A stretch of 40,689 nt of DNA from UMGS1002 sp050946195 (GCA_050946195.1 JBMNUI010000012.1:1-40689); one strand, 5' to 3'; positions 32,904 through 40,689 are shown, counted from the stretch's first letter. Notes: generated by a model from the letters alone, not told the origin. Translations and numbers: made by a program.

Positions 32904-35543
32904 TCACCTTGACTGCCTGCTCTTCTTTCTGCGCTGGAAAGCCTTTACCACCTCGACAATAGGGATTACCATCACCGCCAGCGCCATGGCGATGAAATAC
33001 TCGCCAAGGCTGATATGAGCAAATCCAAAAATTTCTCTGAGGAAGGGGATATAGATGACCGCCGCGGTCAGCGCAAACGAAAGCAGCATGGAACCCATCA
33101 GGTAATAATTTTGATTTTTTATCTTCAGAATCGAGCCGTACTGCGAGCGCATGTTGTAGGAGTGAAATATCTGCGACATCGACAGGGTCAGAAATGCCAT
33201 GGTCATGCCCTCGACGCTCTCTTCGACACTCCACACCCCGCTCTCGATCCTCTCGCCGATAAAGTATGCGGCAAGCGTGAGCAGCGCCGACATAAGCCCC
33301 TGATAAAAGACGCTATACCCCACGCCGCCCGAGAAGATTCCCCCCTTGGGGTCTCGCGGCTTGCGCTTCATGATGTCGGTCTCGGCCTTTTCCAGACCGA
33401 GTGAAAGAGCCGGGAGCGAGTCGGTAATCAGGTTGACAAAGAGGATATGTGCCGGCTTCAATATTGTAAATCCGAGAATCGTCGCCACAAAAATACTGAT
33501 TACCTCGGACAGGTTGGTTGAGAGCAGGAACTGTATTGATTTACGGATGTTGTCGTATATCCGGCGGCCTTCCTCGACCGCCGCGACTATCGTGGCAAAG
33601 TTGTCGTCGGCCAGTATCATGTCGGCGACGTTTTTGGTGACGTCGGTTCCGGTGATGCCCATGCCGATGCCGATATCGGCGTTCTTAATCGAGGGGGCGT
33701 CGTTCACCCCGTCTCCGGTCATGGCGGTGATTGCCCCGCGGGCCCGCCATGCGCTGACAATCCTTGTCTTATGTTCGGGCTTTACCCGGGCGTACACGCC
33801 GTAGTGTTCAACGTCGCGCAGGAATTCCTCGTCGCTCATCTTATCAAGATCGGCGCCGGTAATCGCCTCCGAGGGGTCGCTTATGATGCCGAGCTGCAGC
33901 GCAATCGCCACGGCGGTGTCCCTGTGGTCGCCGGTTATCATGATAGGACGTATTCCGGCGCTGCGGCAGCTCTCGATGGCCGCCGGAACCTCCTCGCGGA
34001 CCGGGTCCATCATCCCGACAAGTCCCAGGAAAATCAGCCCCGATTCGTATCCGGCCGTAAGCTTTTCAGGAGCCTCGTCATATTCACGATAGCCGGCGGC
34101 AAGCACTCGCAGGGCTTTCCCGGCAAGCCGCTTGTTCTCGGCAAAAAAGAAATCCCGCTTCTCGTCTGTCATCGGGAAAATCTCGCCGTTCTCAAGATAC
34201 CTGTCGCACTTGTAAATCAGGACGTCGGGCGCGCCGGTGGTATGCTGAATATACCCGCCCCCGGGCTTTTTGTGCAGGGTTGTCATCAGCTTCCTGCCCG
34301 AATCGAAGGGAATTTCGTCCACCCGCGGGTACTTTTCGGCAAGCCCGGGCTTCGGCAGCCCTTGTCTATATGCATAATCCACCACCGCCGCCTGCGTGGG
34401 GTCTCCGGTGGCATGGTTGTTTTCGTCAAGCTCGGCGTCGGAGCAGAGGGCCAGCGAGGTAGCCAGAAGCGCCTCGTCGCTGCCCGAATGCTCGACCACC
34501 GTCATCTTGTTCTGGGTAAGCGTGCCGGTTTTGTCGGAACAGATTACCATGGTGCAGCCGAGCGTCTCGACCGCGGTAAGCTTTCGTATTATGGCATGGC
34601 GCTTTGACATTTTGGTCACGCCGATTGAGAGCACGATAGTGACCACTGCAACAAGCCCTTCGGGTATCGCCGCAACCGCAAGGCTCACCGCCAGCATGAA
34701 CGAGCCTAAAATCGACTCAAAGGCAATACCGTGCCGTGCTACGCTGACGCCGAACATCACCGCGCAGATGCCGAGTACCAAAAAGGTCAGAGTCCGGTTG
34801 AGCTGGGCCAGCTTCTGCTGCAGCGGGGTCTTCTGCTCGGCCGCGCTTGTAATGGCTTTTGCGATTTTGCCCATTTCGGTGTCCATGCCGGTGCTTGTCA
34901 CCACCATCCTGCCCCGCCCGTAAACCGCAACGCTGCCCATGTAAACCATATTTATGCGGTCGCCGAGCGAAACATCGCCCAGAGCCGGGTCAAGTGCCGC
35001 GTCGGTCTTCTCGACCGGCACCGACTCGCCGGTCAGCGCCGCCTCCTCGACCTTAAGGCTCATACACTCGATCAGCCGTCCGTCGGCCGGGATTGCGTCC
35101 CCCGCCTCAAGCAGCACGACGTCGCCGACAACCAAATCCTCGCTTTTTACATGAACCAGCCGTCCGTCGCGAAATACCTTTGAGGTTGCCGCCGTCATCT
35201 CCTTAAGAGCCTCAATAGCCGCCTCGGCCTTGCTTTCCTGAACTACCCCGAGGGTGGTATTCAGCACGACCACAAAGAGAATAATAAAAACATCGGCGAG
35301 CTCGCCCTCGGCCGACAACAAAGAGGTGATACCCGACACTACGGCCGCCACTATCAGCACAATGACCATCGGATCGGAAATCTGCGCCAGTATTCTTTGG
35401 AATACCGTCGTCTTTTTGCCCTCTTCAATCACATTTTTACCGTCTTGCGCCAGCCTTAGTTCGGCTTCAGCCGAAGGAAGGCCGTTTTCAAAGCTGTCCA
35501 CATCCATCAACACAGCTTCCTTCGTCTTAAAATAATGTTCCAA
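32904..35543 (-). CDS. P2-type cation-transporting ATPase (Ca2+/Mn2+ type)
   Basis: An 879-residue P-type ATPase that exports a cation at the cost of ATP. The motifs are TGES (171-174), PEGL in membrane helix 4 (294-297), phosphorylation site SDKTGT (D337), TGDH (about 537-540) and TGDGVNDAP (609-617); about ten membrane helices are visible. The PEGL site and overall order are those of SERCA/PMR1-like pumps. The usual KGA lysine of the nucleotide domain reads TGA (about 436). The start is TTG 35543 with AAGGAG 10 bases upstream. A probable Mn2+ riboswitch in its leader argues for manganese efflux. Confidence 0.93.
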   Translation of the reverse strand: MEHYFKTKEAVLMDVDSFENGLPSAEAELRLAQDGKNVIEEGKKTTVFQRILAQISDPMVIVLIVAAVVSGITSLLSAEGELADVFIILFVVVLNTTLGVVQESKAEAAIEALKEMTAATSKVFRDGRLVHVKSEDLVVGDVVLLEAGDAIPADGRLIECMSLKVEEAALTGESVPVEKTDAALDPALGDVSLGDRINMVYMGSVAVYGRGRMVVTSTGMDTEMGKIAKAITSAAEQKTPLQQKLAQLNRTLTFLVLGICAVMFGVSVARHGIAFESILGSFMLAVSLAVAAIPEGLVAVVTIVLSIGVTKMSKRHAIIRKLTAVETLGCTMVICSDKTGTLTQNKMTVVEHSGSDEALLATSLALCSDAELDENNHATGDPTQAAVVDYAYRQGLPKPGLAEKYPRVDEIPFDSGRKLMTTLHKKPGGGYIQHTTGAPDVLIYKCDRYLENGEIFPMTDEKRDFFFAENKRLAGKALRVLAAGYREYDEAPEKLTAGYESGLIFLGLVGMMDPVREEVPAAIESCRSAGIRPIMITGDHRDTAVAIALQLGIISDPSEAITGADLDKMSDEEFLRDVEHYGVYARVKPEHKTRIVSAWRARGAITAMTGDGVNDAPSIKNADIGIGMGITGTDVTKNVADMILADDNFATIVAAVEEGRRIYDNIRKSIQFLLSTNLSEVISIFVATILGFTILKPAHILFVNLITDSLPALSLGLEKAETDIMKRKPRDPKGGIFSGGVGYSVFYQGLMSALLTLAAYFIGERIESGVWSVEESVEGMTMAFLTLSMSQIFHSYNMRSQYGSILKIKNQNYYLMGSMLLSFALTAAVIYIPFLREIFGFAHISLGEYFIAMALAVMVIPIVEVVKAFQRRKKSRQSR

Positions 35544-35607
35544 TTAACAACATCTCCTTGTTAAGCATGAATTTACGATAAATAACAAAAAAACGGGACA
35601 ATGCACG

Positions 35608-35738
35608 GCAGCCCGCGCACATGTCTCGTTCAACCTCCGCCCCTGGCCGGCGGGGTTCCGGACCAGCCGGCACCGCATGGCGCTGACATGATGTTGATCC
35701 GGGTTGCATCATTGACGCGAACCACTCCCCCGTGCTGC
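35608..35738 (-). ncRNA. Probable yybP-ykoY (Mn2+) riboswitch
   Basis: The leader begins on the minus strand with GCAGC-ACG-GGGGAGTGG, like the conserved GGGGAGUAG opening of yybP-ykoY RNAs. Further helices follow, including ATGATG/CATCAT next to GTCA. It ends AACGAGACATG, like the conserved CAAGACC segment, and closes with GCTGC pairing to the first GCAGC. It starts right at the expected transcription start. After it comes CCCGTTTTTTT, a weak terminator-like end. P-type ATPases are known targets of this class. One position differs in the opening (GUGG for GUAG), so this needs a covariance-model check. Confidence 0.6.
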
Positions 35739-35742
35739 AAAA

Positions 35743-35771
35743 ATTTTAGCACCCCCGGCCGGTTTTGTCAA
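35743..35771 (-). promoter_or_regulatory. Promoter of the cation ATPase leader
   Basis: Minus strand TTGACA (35771-35766), 17-base spacer, TAAAAT (35748-35743); transcription would start within a few bases of the riboswitch. Confidence 0.8.
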
Positions 35772-35895
35772 TAATTATCCCGACCAATTTCGGGCCTGTT
35801 TAAAAACTTCTTTAATATTATTCTAATATTATTCTCATCGGCCGGCAGATAATTATTAATGATATTTTTCTGTCAATCACGGCTGCAGCAGACAC

Positions 35896-35943
35896 AAAAA
35901 TCCGGCAAAAACGGCGCCGGGCGTCATTTTCTGCCGGATTTCC
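35896..35943 (-). terminator. Terminator after ddl
   Basis: AAATCCGGCA and TGCCGGATTTTT form a 9-10 bp stem with an inner GC palindrome, starting 11 bases after the ddl stop and ending in a T-run. Confidence 0.85.
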
Positions 35944-35953
35944 TTCATTAGAT

Positions 35954-36997
35954 TTATTTGTTGTCAAATCGCCTGAGGCCTTGCCGGGCGATTATCTCAC
36001 AGAGCTCGCCGTACTCAATCCCGGCGGCGGCAGCCTCCTGGGGCAAAAGGCTGTAGGGCGTCATCCCGGGCAGGGTGTTGGCCTCAAGGCACCAGAGTTC
36101 GCCCTTAGCATCGAGTATGTAGTCGATTCTTGCGTAACCGTAGAGCCGAAGTATTTTGAACACGCGAAGCGAGTAGTCGGCCATCTTACGGAATTCGGCG
36201 TCGGTAATGTCGGCCGGGCAAACTTCCTCGGTCAGCCCCTGATATTTGTTGACATAATCGTAAAAGCCCGATTTCGGGATTATTTCAATAGGCGGCAGCA
36301 CCCGCCCGTCGAGCACCCCGACCGAAAACTCTCGCCCGGTGATTTTCTTCTCGACCACAAGATGCCGCCCGTATCCGGCGGCAAGCGAGATTGCCGCCTC
36401 AAGCTCCCCGAGCTCCTCAACCATCGATATCCCGACACTCGAACCGCAGGCCAGAGGCTTGACGACGCAGGGCAGCCCGACGGTCTGGAGAATTCTTTCG
36501 GGCCGGTCGGCTCTGGTGTCATAATAAACCCAGTCGGGCGTGGGGACCCCGCCGAGCCTGAGCAGGCGCTTGCTGATATCCTTATCCATGGCTAGCAGGC
36601 TGCCTGCATAACCGGTGCCGGTGTATTTGATTCCGAGGACATCAAAAAGCGCCTGAATCTGCCCGTTCTCGCCCATGTCGCCGTGCAGGGCGATGAACAC
36701 CACGTCGGCCGCACGGCAGACCTCAATGACACCCTTGCCGATAAGTTCGCGTTGATAATTGTTCCGTCTCCGGACCTCCTCAAGGTCGGGAACCTTATGC
36801 GTTATTATATAGTTATACTCCGGCGAGTTGGTAAAGAGCTCGGCCGGCGCCTTACCCTCAAGCGACACGCCCTCATACACGTCGAGCAGAAAAACCTTAT
36901 GCCCCCGGCCGGCCAGCGCGCGGGCGATAAGCCCGCCCGAGACCAGCGACACATCCCGCTCGGGGGAAAGTCCCCCGGCAAGCACCACGATATTCAT
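35954..36997 (-). CDS. ddl: D-alanine--D-alanine ligase
   Basis: This ATP-grasp ligase makes the D-Ala-D-Ala dipeptide for peptidoglycan. From ATG 36997 (MNIVVLAGGLSPERDVSL) it has 347 residues. The ATP-grasp core shows CVVKPLACGSSVGIS (about 170-185) and the metal site ECxxCLEANTLPGMT-like LEANTLPGMTPYSLLP near the end. GGGAGGTGA upstream also contains the prmC stop, so the genes are 4 bases apart. The frame is open to 37048 but without a better start. Confidence 0.96.
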   Translation of the reverse strand: MNIVVLAGGLSPERDVSLVSGGLIARALAGRGHKVFLLDVYEGVSLEGKAPAELFTNSPEYNYIITHKVPDLEEVRRRNNYQRELIGKGVIEVCRAADVVFIALHGDMGENGQIQALFDVLGIKYTGTGYAGSLLAMDKDISKRLLRLGGVPTPDWVYYDTRADRPERILQTVGLPCVVKPLACGSSVGISMVEELGELEAAISLAAGYGRHLVVEKKITGREFSVGVLDGRVLPPIEIIPKSGFYDYVNKYQGLTEEVCPADITDAEFRKMADYSLRVFKILRLYGYARIDYILDAKGELWCLEANTLPGMTPYSLLPQEAAAAGIEYGELCEIIARQGLRRFDNK

Positions 36998-37001
36998 GCC
37001 A

Positions 37002-37832
37002 TCACCTCCCCAACCTGCCAAGGACCAAAACCCGGTCCCGGCCTTCAATATCTTTAAGAATTTTTATGCAATGATACCCGGCCGACCCGGCGATCTCAAT
37101 CACCTGCGCGGCCTGACTTGAGCCGACCTCAAGGATAATAACCCCGTCCTCCCGCAGCGCCGCGCCGGTATTTGAAATAAGCCCCCGGTAAAAGGTCAGC
37201 CCGTCGGCCCCGCCGTCAAGCGCTGTCCTGGGTTCGAAGCTCAGCTCGGGCTCAAGCCCGGGTATTTCTCCGCTCGGAATATATGGCGGGTTTGAAATCA
37301 CCGCATCAAATACCCCGACGCGTTCAAAAAATCCCGCATCGAGCATGTCGCCCTGAAATAGCTCAAGCCTTCCTGACACCCGGTTCACCTCGGCGTTCGA
37401 CCGCGCGGTCTCAAGCACCCCGGCCGATATGTCAAACGCGCAGCCGGTGATATCCGGCCTTGCGGCAAGCAGCGAGATTGCAATGCAGCCGCACCCGGTG
37501 CCGGCGTCGATAAAGCGGCCGCCCTGTGGAATCAGCCGGGCCGCCGTCTCGACTAGAAGCTCTGTGTCAGCCCGGGGGATGAGGCAGTCGGGGGTTAGCT
37601 GGTATTTCTCCCGGCAGAAGCCCCACTCCCCCAGTATATACTGCAGCGGATACCGCTCCGCTCGCAGCATGACTGCCGCATCAAGTTCCGGGCAACTGAA
37701 TTCTTTATCCTTCAAAAGCGGAAGTGTCGCCGGGGTGATGTCGCAGAAATGCTCAATTAAGAGCGCCGCCTCATACTCAGCCCCGGCTATCCCCGCCTCG
37801 GCCAGAATACCGCAGATTTTCCGGTATGTCAT
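37002..37832 (-). CDS. prmC: Release factor glutamine methyltransferase
   Basis: PrmC methylates the glutamine of the GGQ motif in release factors RF1 and RF2. 276 residues from ATG 37832 (AAGGA upstream). The N-terminal helical domain is followed by the SAM-binding fold with FIDAGTGCGCIAISLL (about 130-145) and the substrate motif SNPPYIP (about 180). It is the first gene of a two-gene unit with ddl; prfA, its common neighbour, is not in the window. Confidence 0.95.
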   Translation of the reverse strand: MTYRKICGILAEAGIAGAEYEAALLIEHFCDITPATLPLLKDKEFSCPELDAAVMLRAERYPLQYILGEWGFCREKYQLTPDCLIPRADTELLVETAARLIPQGGRFIDAGTGCGCIAISLLAARPDITGCAFDISAGVLETARSNAEVNRVSGRLELFQGDMLDAGFFERVGVFDAVISNPPYIPSGEIPGLEPELSFEPRTALDGGADGLTFYRGLISNTGAALREDGVIILEVGSSQAAQVIEIAGSAGYHCIKILKDIEGRDRVLVLGRLGR

Positions 37833-37871
37833 AGTTCCTTCCAAGCTTCGGTTGTGTTTTCATTTCTTCTG

Positions 37872-37900
37872 ATTATACCAAAAATTCCTGCCGAATTAAA
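37872..37900 (-). promoter_or_regulatory. Promoter of prmC-ddl
   Basis: Minus strand TTTAAT (37900-37895), 17-base spacer, TATAAT (37877-37872). The -35 is weak. Confidence 0.5.
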
Positions 37901-38074
37901 GGGAATCCCGAAAAATTGCGCCCGCCCGCATATTTAATTTACAAACGGCTCAGAATAAAATTAACAAATTGTTATTGCGTAATTCTAAAAATATGATATA
38001 CTTAGAGTAAATGGTGTCACTCTCGGGCATACGGCCAAAAATTTCAAAAAAGCTTGTCAAAAAGGAGGTACGCT

Positions 38075-38317
38075 ATGTTCAACTGGAGCTTCTGCAGAAA
38101 AAAGAAGGAGCCGAACTACGCCAAAATCGTTCTGATCACCCTCGCGGCAATCGCGGCCGCCGGCGCTGTGGCATATGCCGTCTATAAGCTGTTCGGAAAA
38201 TACTTCAAACTTGAAGAAAAAGAATGCGAGGACTTTATCGAGGACGGCTGCGAGGACTGCGACGTCTGCTTTGAAGACGAAGCCGACAATACCGAGGCCG
38301 ATTCTACGACCGAGTAA
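38075..38317 (+). CDS. Small membrane protein with acidic cysteine tail
   Basis: 80 residues: a short basic start with FCRKKK, one membrane helix (about 20-40, IVLITLAAIAAAGAVAYAVY) and a very acidic C-terminus with cysteines in EDGCEDCDVCFEDE. Start ATG 38075 has AAAGGAGG at good spacing, and a TATACT box lies about 75 bases upstream. The family is not known to me. The tail could bind metal, either inside or outside the cell depending on topology; the positive-inside rule puts it outside. A composite hairpin repeat begins 7 bases after its stop. Confidence 0.75.
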   Translation: MFNWSFCRKKKEPNYAKIVLITLAAIAAAGAVAYAVYKLFGKYFKLEEKECEDFIEDGCEDCDVCFEDEADNTEADSTTE

Positions 38318-38323
38318 GGCAGA

Positions 38324-38420
38324 TTTACGGGGCTCCGCCCCGTAAACAATTTTTACTTCGGGGGCTCTGCCCCCGAACCCCCTTTTTGAAAAAGGGGTTA
38401 AGAATTCTAAAACTTCTAAA
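38324..38420 (+). repeat. Composite hairpin repeat, copy 6
   Basis: TTTACGGGGC-TCC-GCCCCGTAAA (38324-38346), an A/T spacer, TTCGGGGGC-TCT-GCCCCCGAA (38357-38377), then AACCCCCTTTTT/AAAAAGGGGTT and a degenerate tail GAATTCTAAAACTTC. The second GC hairpin with its flank shares 23 identical bases with the repeat inside the IS at about 960-985. Confidence 0.9.
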
Positions 38421-38534
38421 ACCAGATGTCAATACTGCAAGCGCGGATCATCCGCGCTTTTGCTGTTATCCCGCCGACTTACTTTAGAGGAAAACACGGA
38501 CGACGAAAAGAAAATGAAATTTTTATTTTCGTAC

Positions 38535-38563
38535 TTGCACACTTTGCGGCCATGTGTTATAAT
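38535..38563 (+). promoter_or_regulatory. Promoter of citrate synthase
   Basis: TTGCAC (38535-38540), 17-base spacer, TATAAT (38558-38563), 34 bases before the ATG. Confidence 0.75.
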
Positions 38564-38597
38564 ATGCTACCAGTAATCAAGCAGAAAGGCAAACGTC

Positions 38598-39986
38598 ATG
38601 CAATATTTCAACGGAAATAATTCAAACGGCAATAACCTCAAGGATGTAAGCGGCCTTTTGAATAAATTCATCGATGTGGCCGAGGATGCATATTCAATAC
38701 CCGAGCAGGCCTTTGACAATTACCGCGTCAAGCGCGGCCTGCGCGAGGCAGACGGGACCGGTGTCACCGCAGGCGTAACAAAAATCGGCAACGCACATGG
38801 TTACATAATCTATGAGGGTGAACGCGTGCCTACAGAGGGCGTGCTCGAATACCGCGGGTACAATGTCTATGAACTGGTAGAAAACTACGCAGCCGAAGGC
38901 AGATACGGCTTTGAGGAGTGCACCTACCTGCTCTTCTTCGGCGAGCTGCCTACCCGCTCGCAGCTTGCCGACTTTTGCGCCCTGCTCGATGCCTACCGCC
39001 GCCTGCCTCCCAGGTTCACCGAGGATATACTCATGAAAGCGCCCTGCCGCTCACTGATGAACAAAATTGCGACAGGGGTGATGGCGCTTTATGCCTATGA
39101 CGAAAACCCCGACGACACATCTCTTGGCAACATACTCCGCCAGAGCATTGAAATAACCGCCCGCCTGCCTGTCATTGCCGCGCATTCCTACGCGATATAC
39201 AAAAACTACTTTTTCGACCGCAGCCTGCACCTTCATTATCCCCGCCCCGAGCTTAACACCGCGCAGAATTTCCTGCGTGTTTTGCGCTCGGATAAATCCT
39301 TTACCGAGGAGGAGGCGCACCTGCTCGACCTTTGCCTCGTGCTGCACGCCGAGCACGGCGGGGGCAACAACTCCTCCTTTGCCTGCAGGGTACTCTCCTC
39401 GACGGGAACCGATACATATTCGGCAATTGCAGCGGCAATAGGTTCACTCAAGGGGCCGAGGCACGGCGGCGCAAACATCAAGGTCGAAGAAATGTTCGAA
39501 AAAATAAAGGCAAACGTCCCAAACCCCAAGGATGACGGCCAACTCACGGACTACCTTCTTAAGATACTCAAGGGCGAGGCCAACGACGGCAGCGGTCTCA
39601 TCTACGGTATGGGGCATGCAATCTACACCCTCTCGGACCCCCGCGCCGTAATGCTCAAGCGTTATGCCAGAAGCCTTGCCGAAAAGAAAGGATTCCTTGA
39701 TGATTTTGAGCTGCTCGAGCGCATCGAAAGGTTGACCCCGAAGGTGTTCAACGAATACAAAAAAACCGATAAGGCAATCTGTGCGAATGTCGACCTTTAT
39801 TCGGGGCTGGTTTACCGCATGCTCGGCATCCCGGTCGAGCTCTACACCCCTCTCTTTGCCGTCGCGCGGGTTGCGGGCTGGTGCGCGCACCGTATGGAGG
39901 AGTATGTAACCGCCCGCAGAATCATCCGCCCGGGCTACAAATGCATAGAACGCGCAAGGCAGTACAGGCCACTTGACGAAAGATGA
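38598..39986 (+). CDS. gltA: Citrate synthase
   Basis: Condenses oxaloacetate and acetyl-CoA to citrate. 462 residues with an asparagine-rich, helical N-terminal extension (about 1-60) usual in clostridial forms. The catalytic triad is visible: HAEHGGGNNS (H253), GPRHGGAN (H289) and ANVDLYSG (D399). The C-terminal AGWCAHRMEEY motif completes the CoA site. A 2-methylcitrate synthase activity cannot be excluded. ATG 38598 follows AGAAAGG. It has its own promoter and terminator, and no aconitase or isocitrate dehydrogenase is beside it here. Confidence 0.93.
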   Translation: MQYFNGNNSNGNNLKDVSGLLNKFIDVAEDAYSIPEQAFDNYRVKRGLREADGTGVTAGVTKIGNAHGYIIYEGERVPTEGVLEYRGYNVYELVENYAAEGRYGFEECTYLLFFGELPTRSQLADFCALLDAYRRLPPRFTEDILMKAPCRSLMNKIATGVMALYAYDENPDDTSLGNILRQSIEITARLPVIAAHSYAIYKNYFFDRSLHLHYPRPELNTAQNFLRVLRSDKSFTEEEAHLLDLCLVLHAEHGGGNNSSFACRVLSSTGTDTYSAIAAAIGSLKGPRHGGANIKVEEMFEKIKANVPNPKDDGQLTDYLLKILKGEANDGSGLIYGMGHAIYTLSDPRAVMLKRYARSLAEKKGFLDDFELLERIERLTPKVFNEYKKTDKAICANVDLYSGLVYRMLGIPVELYTPLFAVARVAGWCAHRMEEYVTARRIIRPGYKCIERARQYRPLDER

Positions 39987-39994
39987 CCCGCGTG

Positions 39995-40020
39995 CGCCGG
40001 AAATCCCGGCGTCCTTCTTT
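39995..40020 (+). terminator. Terminator of citrate synthase
   Basis: CGCCGG-AAATC-CCGGCG followed by TCCTTCTTT, 9 bases after the stop. Confidence 0.7.
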
Positions 40021-40118
40021 ATCCGGACAGGATTTAAATTTTATATTTATGTATCGCATTGATATAATTGACAATGTTGCGCACAACATCATCCGGTTGT
40101 TTGTTGTTATTATAATTG

Positions 40119-40147
40119 TTGACAATGTTATAAGTATTTGATATAAT
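40119..40147 (+). promoter_or_regulatory. Consensus promoter of the solute-binding lipoprotein
   Basis: TTGACA (40119-40124), 17 bases, TATAAT (40142-40147). A similar block (TTGATATAATTGACAATGTT, 40058-40077) lies about 50 bases upstream. Beside it is an inverted repeat ATGTTG-CGCA-CAACAT (40074-40089), a possible operator. Confidence 0.85.
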
Positions 40148-40170
40148 TGTAATAACGCTATTTTGGTGTG

Positions 40171-40206
40171 AAAGGAGGAGTCCGCAAAAAGCGGACGATT
40201 GCAGCC
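40171..40206 (+). promoter_or_regulatory. Ribosome binding site separated from ATG by a hairpin
   Basis: AAAGGAGGAG (40171-40180) is 27-28 bases from the ATG. Between them GTCCGC-AAAAA-GCGGAC (40180-40196) forms a perfect 6-bp stem. With the stem folded the remaining spacer is 10 bases, a normal distance. Confidence 0.6.
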
Positions 40207-40689
40207 ATGAAAAAGGCCATAAGGATAACAGCGTTTCTTGCGGCCATTCTTATATTGGTTGCTGCTCTTGTTGCCTGTCGGGATTCCGGAGACGATTCCG
40301 AAACGACTACAGGCTCGAATCTTGATACAAGCGCGCCCGAAGACACCTCAGGTGGATACATCAAAGACAATCTCCCTCCGAACCTGAAATTCGATGGCAT
40401 GAATGTCCGGGTACTTTACTGGTCGGACGTCGAACGCCCTGAATTTGAAGTAACCGAATTCTCAGGAGACATCGTAACAGACGCCATTTATCAGCGCAAC
40501 CTGAATATTGAGGACCGCCTCGACGTAAAGCTTGTCTTCATCGGCGAACCCGGAAACAATAACAACCGAACAGGCTTTGTCAACAAAGTCATGGCCTCAG
40601 CCGGCGACAGAGCATACGACATTATCGCTACATACAGCCGCTCCGCAGGCATGCTTGCTATTCAGGGTCTGCTTACCGACCTCAACAGT
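40207..40689 (+). CDS. Extracellular solute-binding lipoprotein, 5' part
   Basis: The gene runs off the right edge; 161 codons are visible. The N-terminus is a lipoprotein signal (MKKAIRITAF, hydrophobic core, lipobox LVAC with C24), followed by a Ser/Thr/Asp-rich linker. The rest (VRVLYWSDVE, TDAIYQRNLNIEDRLDV, YDIIATYSRSAGMLAIQGLL) has the pattern of family 1 extracellular solute-binding proteins of ABC importers, often for sugars. ATG 40207 is chosen because the signal sequence begins there and no nearer start has a site. Permease genes would be expected to the right. Confidence 0.85.
   Translation, partial: MKKAIRITAFLAAILILVAALVACRDSGDDSETTTGSNLDTSAPEDTSGGYIKDNLPPNLKFDGMNVRVLYWSDVERPEFEVTEFSGDIVTDAIYQRNLNIEDRLDVKLVFIGEPGNNNNRTGFVNKVMASAGDRAYDIIATYSRSAGMLAIQGLLTDLNS

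Noticed and set aside
33771..34607. 278-codon plus-strand frame inside the P-type ATPase
   Set aside because: Antisense to the catalytic domain with intact motifs; no start signal.
1..40689. CRISPR array or cas genes
   Set aside because: No regularly spaced direct repeats with unique spacers and no cas-like protein were seen; the dispersed hairpins are isolated, not arrayed.

Overview
The window reads as a chromosome segment of an uncultured anaerobic Clostridia bacterium, probably of the Oscillospirales/Ruminococcaceae type. That placement is inferred. It rests on a GC-rich core, a bacterial V/A-type ATPase operon, the neighbourhood of DUF512, Der and a SuhB-like phosphatase, a DUF6062 protein, Gram-positive lipoprotein signals and strong AGGAGG-type ribosome binding sites. 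No rRNA gene or phylogenetic marker fixes the taxon.

Positions 1-7.65 kb hold a decayed prophage or integrative element, lower in GC than the rest. It contains the end of a P4-type phage primase, an intact IS3-family element on the minus strand (orfA/orfB with an A_AAA_AAA slippery site) sitting on what looks like a deletion junction, a frameshifted HK97-type major capsid gene, a small HTH/zinc protein, a SHOCT-like protein and two tandem large serine recombinases. The chromosome resumes at a tRNA-Leu(UAG) gene.

Positions 7.9-14.2 kb, minus strand, hold a housekeeping cluster: DUF512 radical-SAM-like protein, der, inositol monophosphatase, obg and ppa, with an OGG-type 8-oxoguanine glycosylase upstream. 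Divergent from it (14.2-16.8 kb, plus strand) are a DUF6062 protein, a VanY-like D,D-carboxypeptidase and a wrecked beta-helix acyltransferase pseudogene.

Positions 16.9-26.3 kb, minus strand, are a complete V-type ATPase operon in the transcribed order G/H-I-K-E-C-F-A-B-D. It starts from a recognisable promoter with a leader hairpin and is punctuated by hairpins between K/E, F/A and B/D. The K subunit keeps the residues that bind Na+ in Enterococcus hirae NtpK, so a sodium pump is likely.

Positions 26.3-32 kb are accessory: a small unknown protein, a 1066-residue lipoprotein of unknown function, tRNA-Pro(CGG), a fragment of a TIM-barrel isomerase-like gene and a proline/cysteine-rich protein. 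Positions 32.1-40.7 kb hold cysE, a P2-type cation ATPase behind a probable yybP-ykoY (Mn2+) riboswitch, ddl and prmC on the minus strand. On the plus strand are a small membrane protein, citrate synthase and the beginning of a solute-binding lipoprotein.

The most distinctive non-coding signal is a dispersed family of composite hairpin repeats (five copies plus one partial copy in the IS). Its members have different stem sequences that stay base-paired, share a 3' tail, and mostly lie just downstream of stop codons in the sense orientation.
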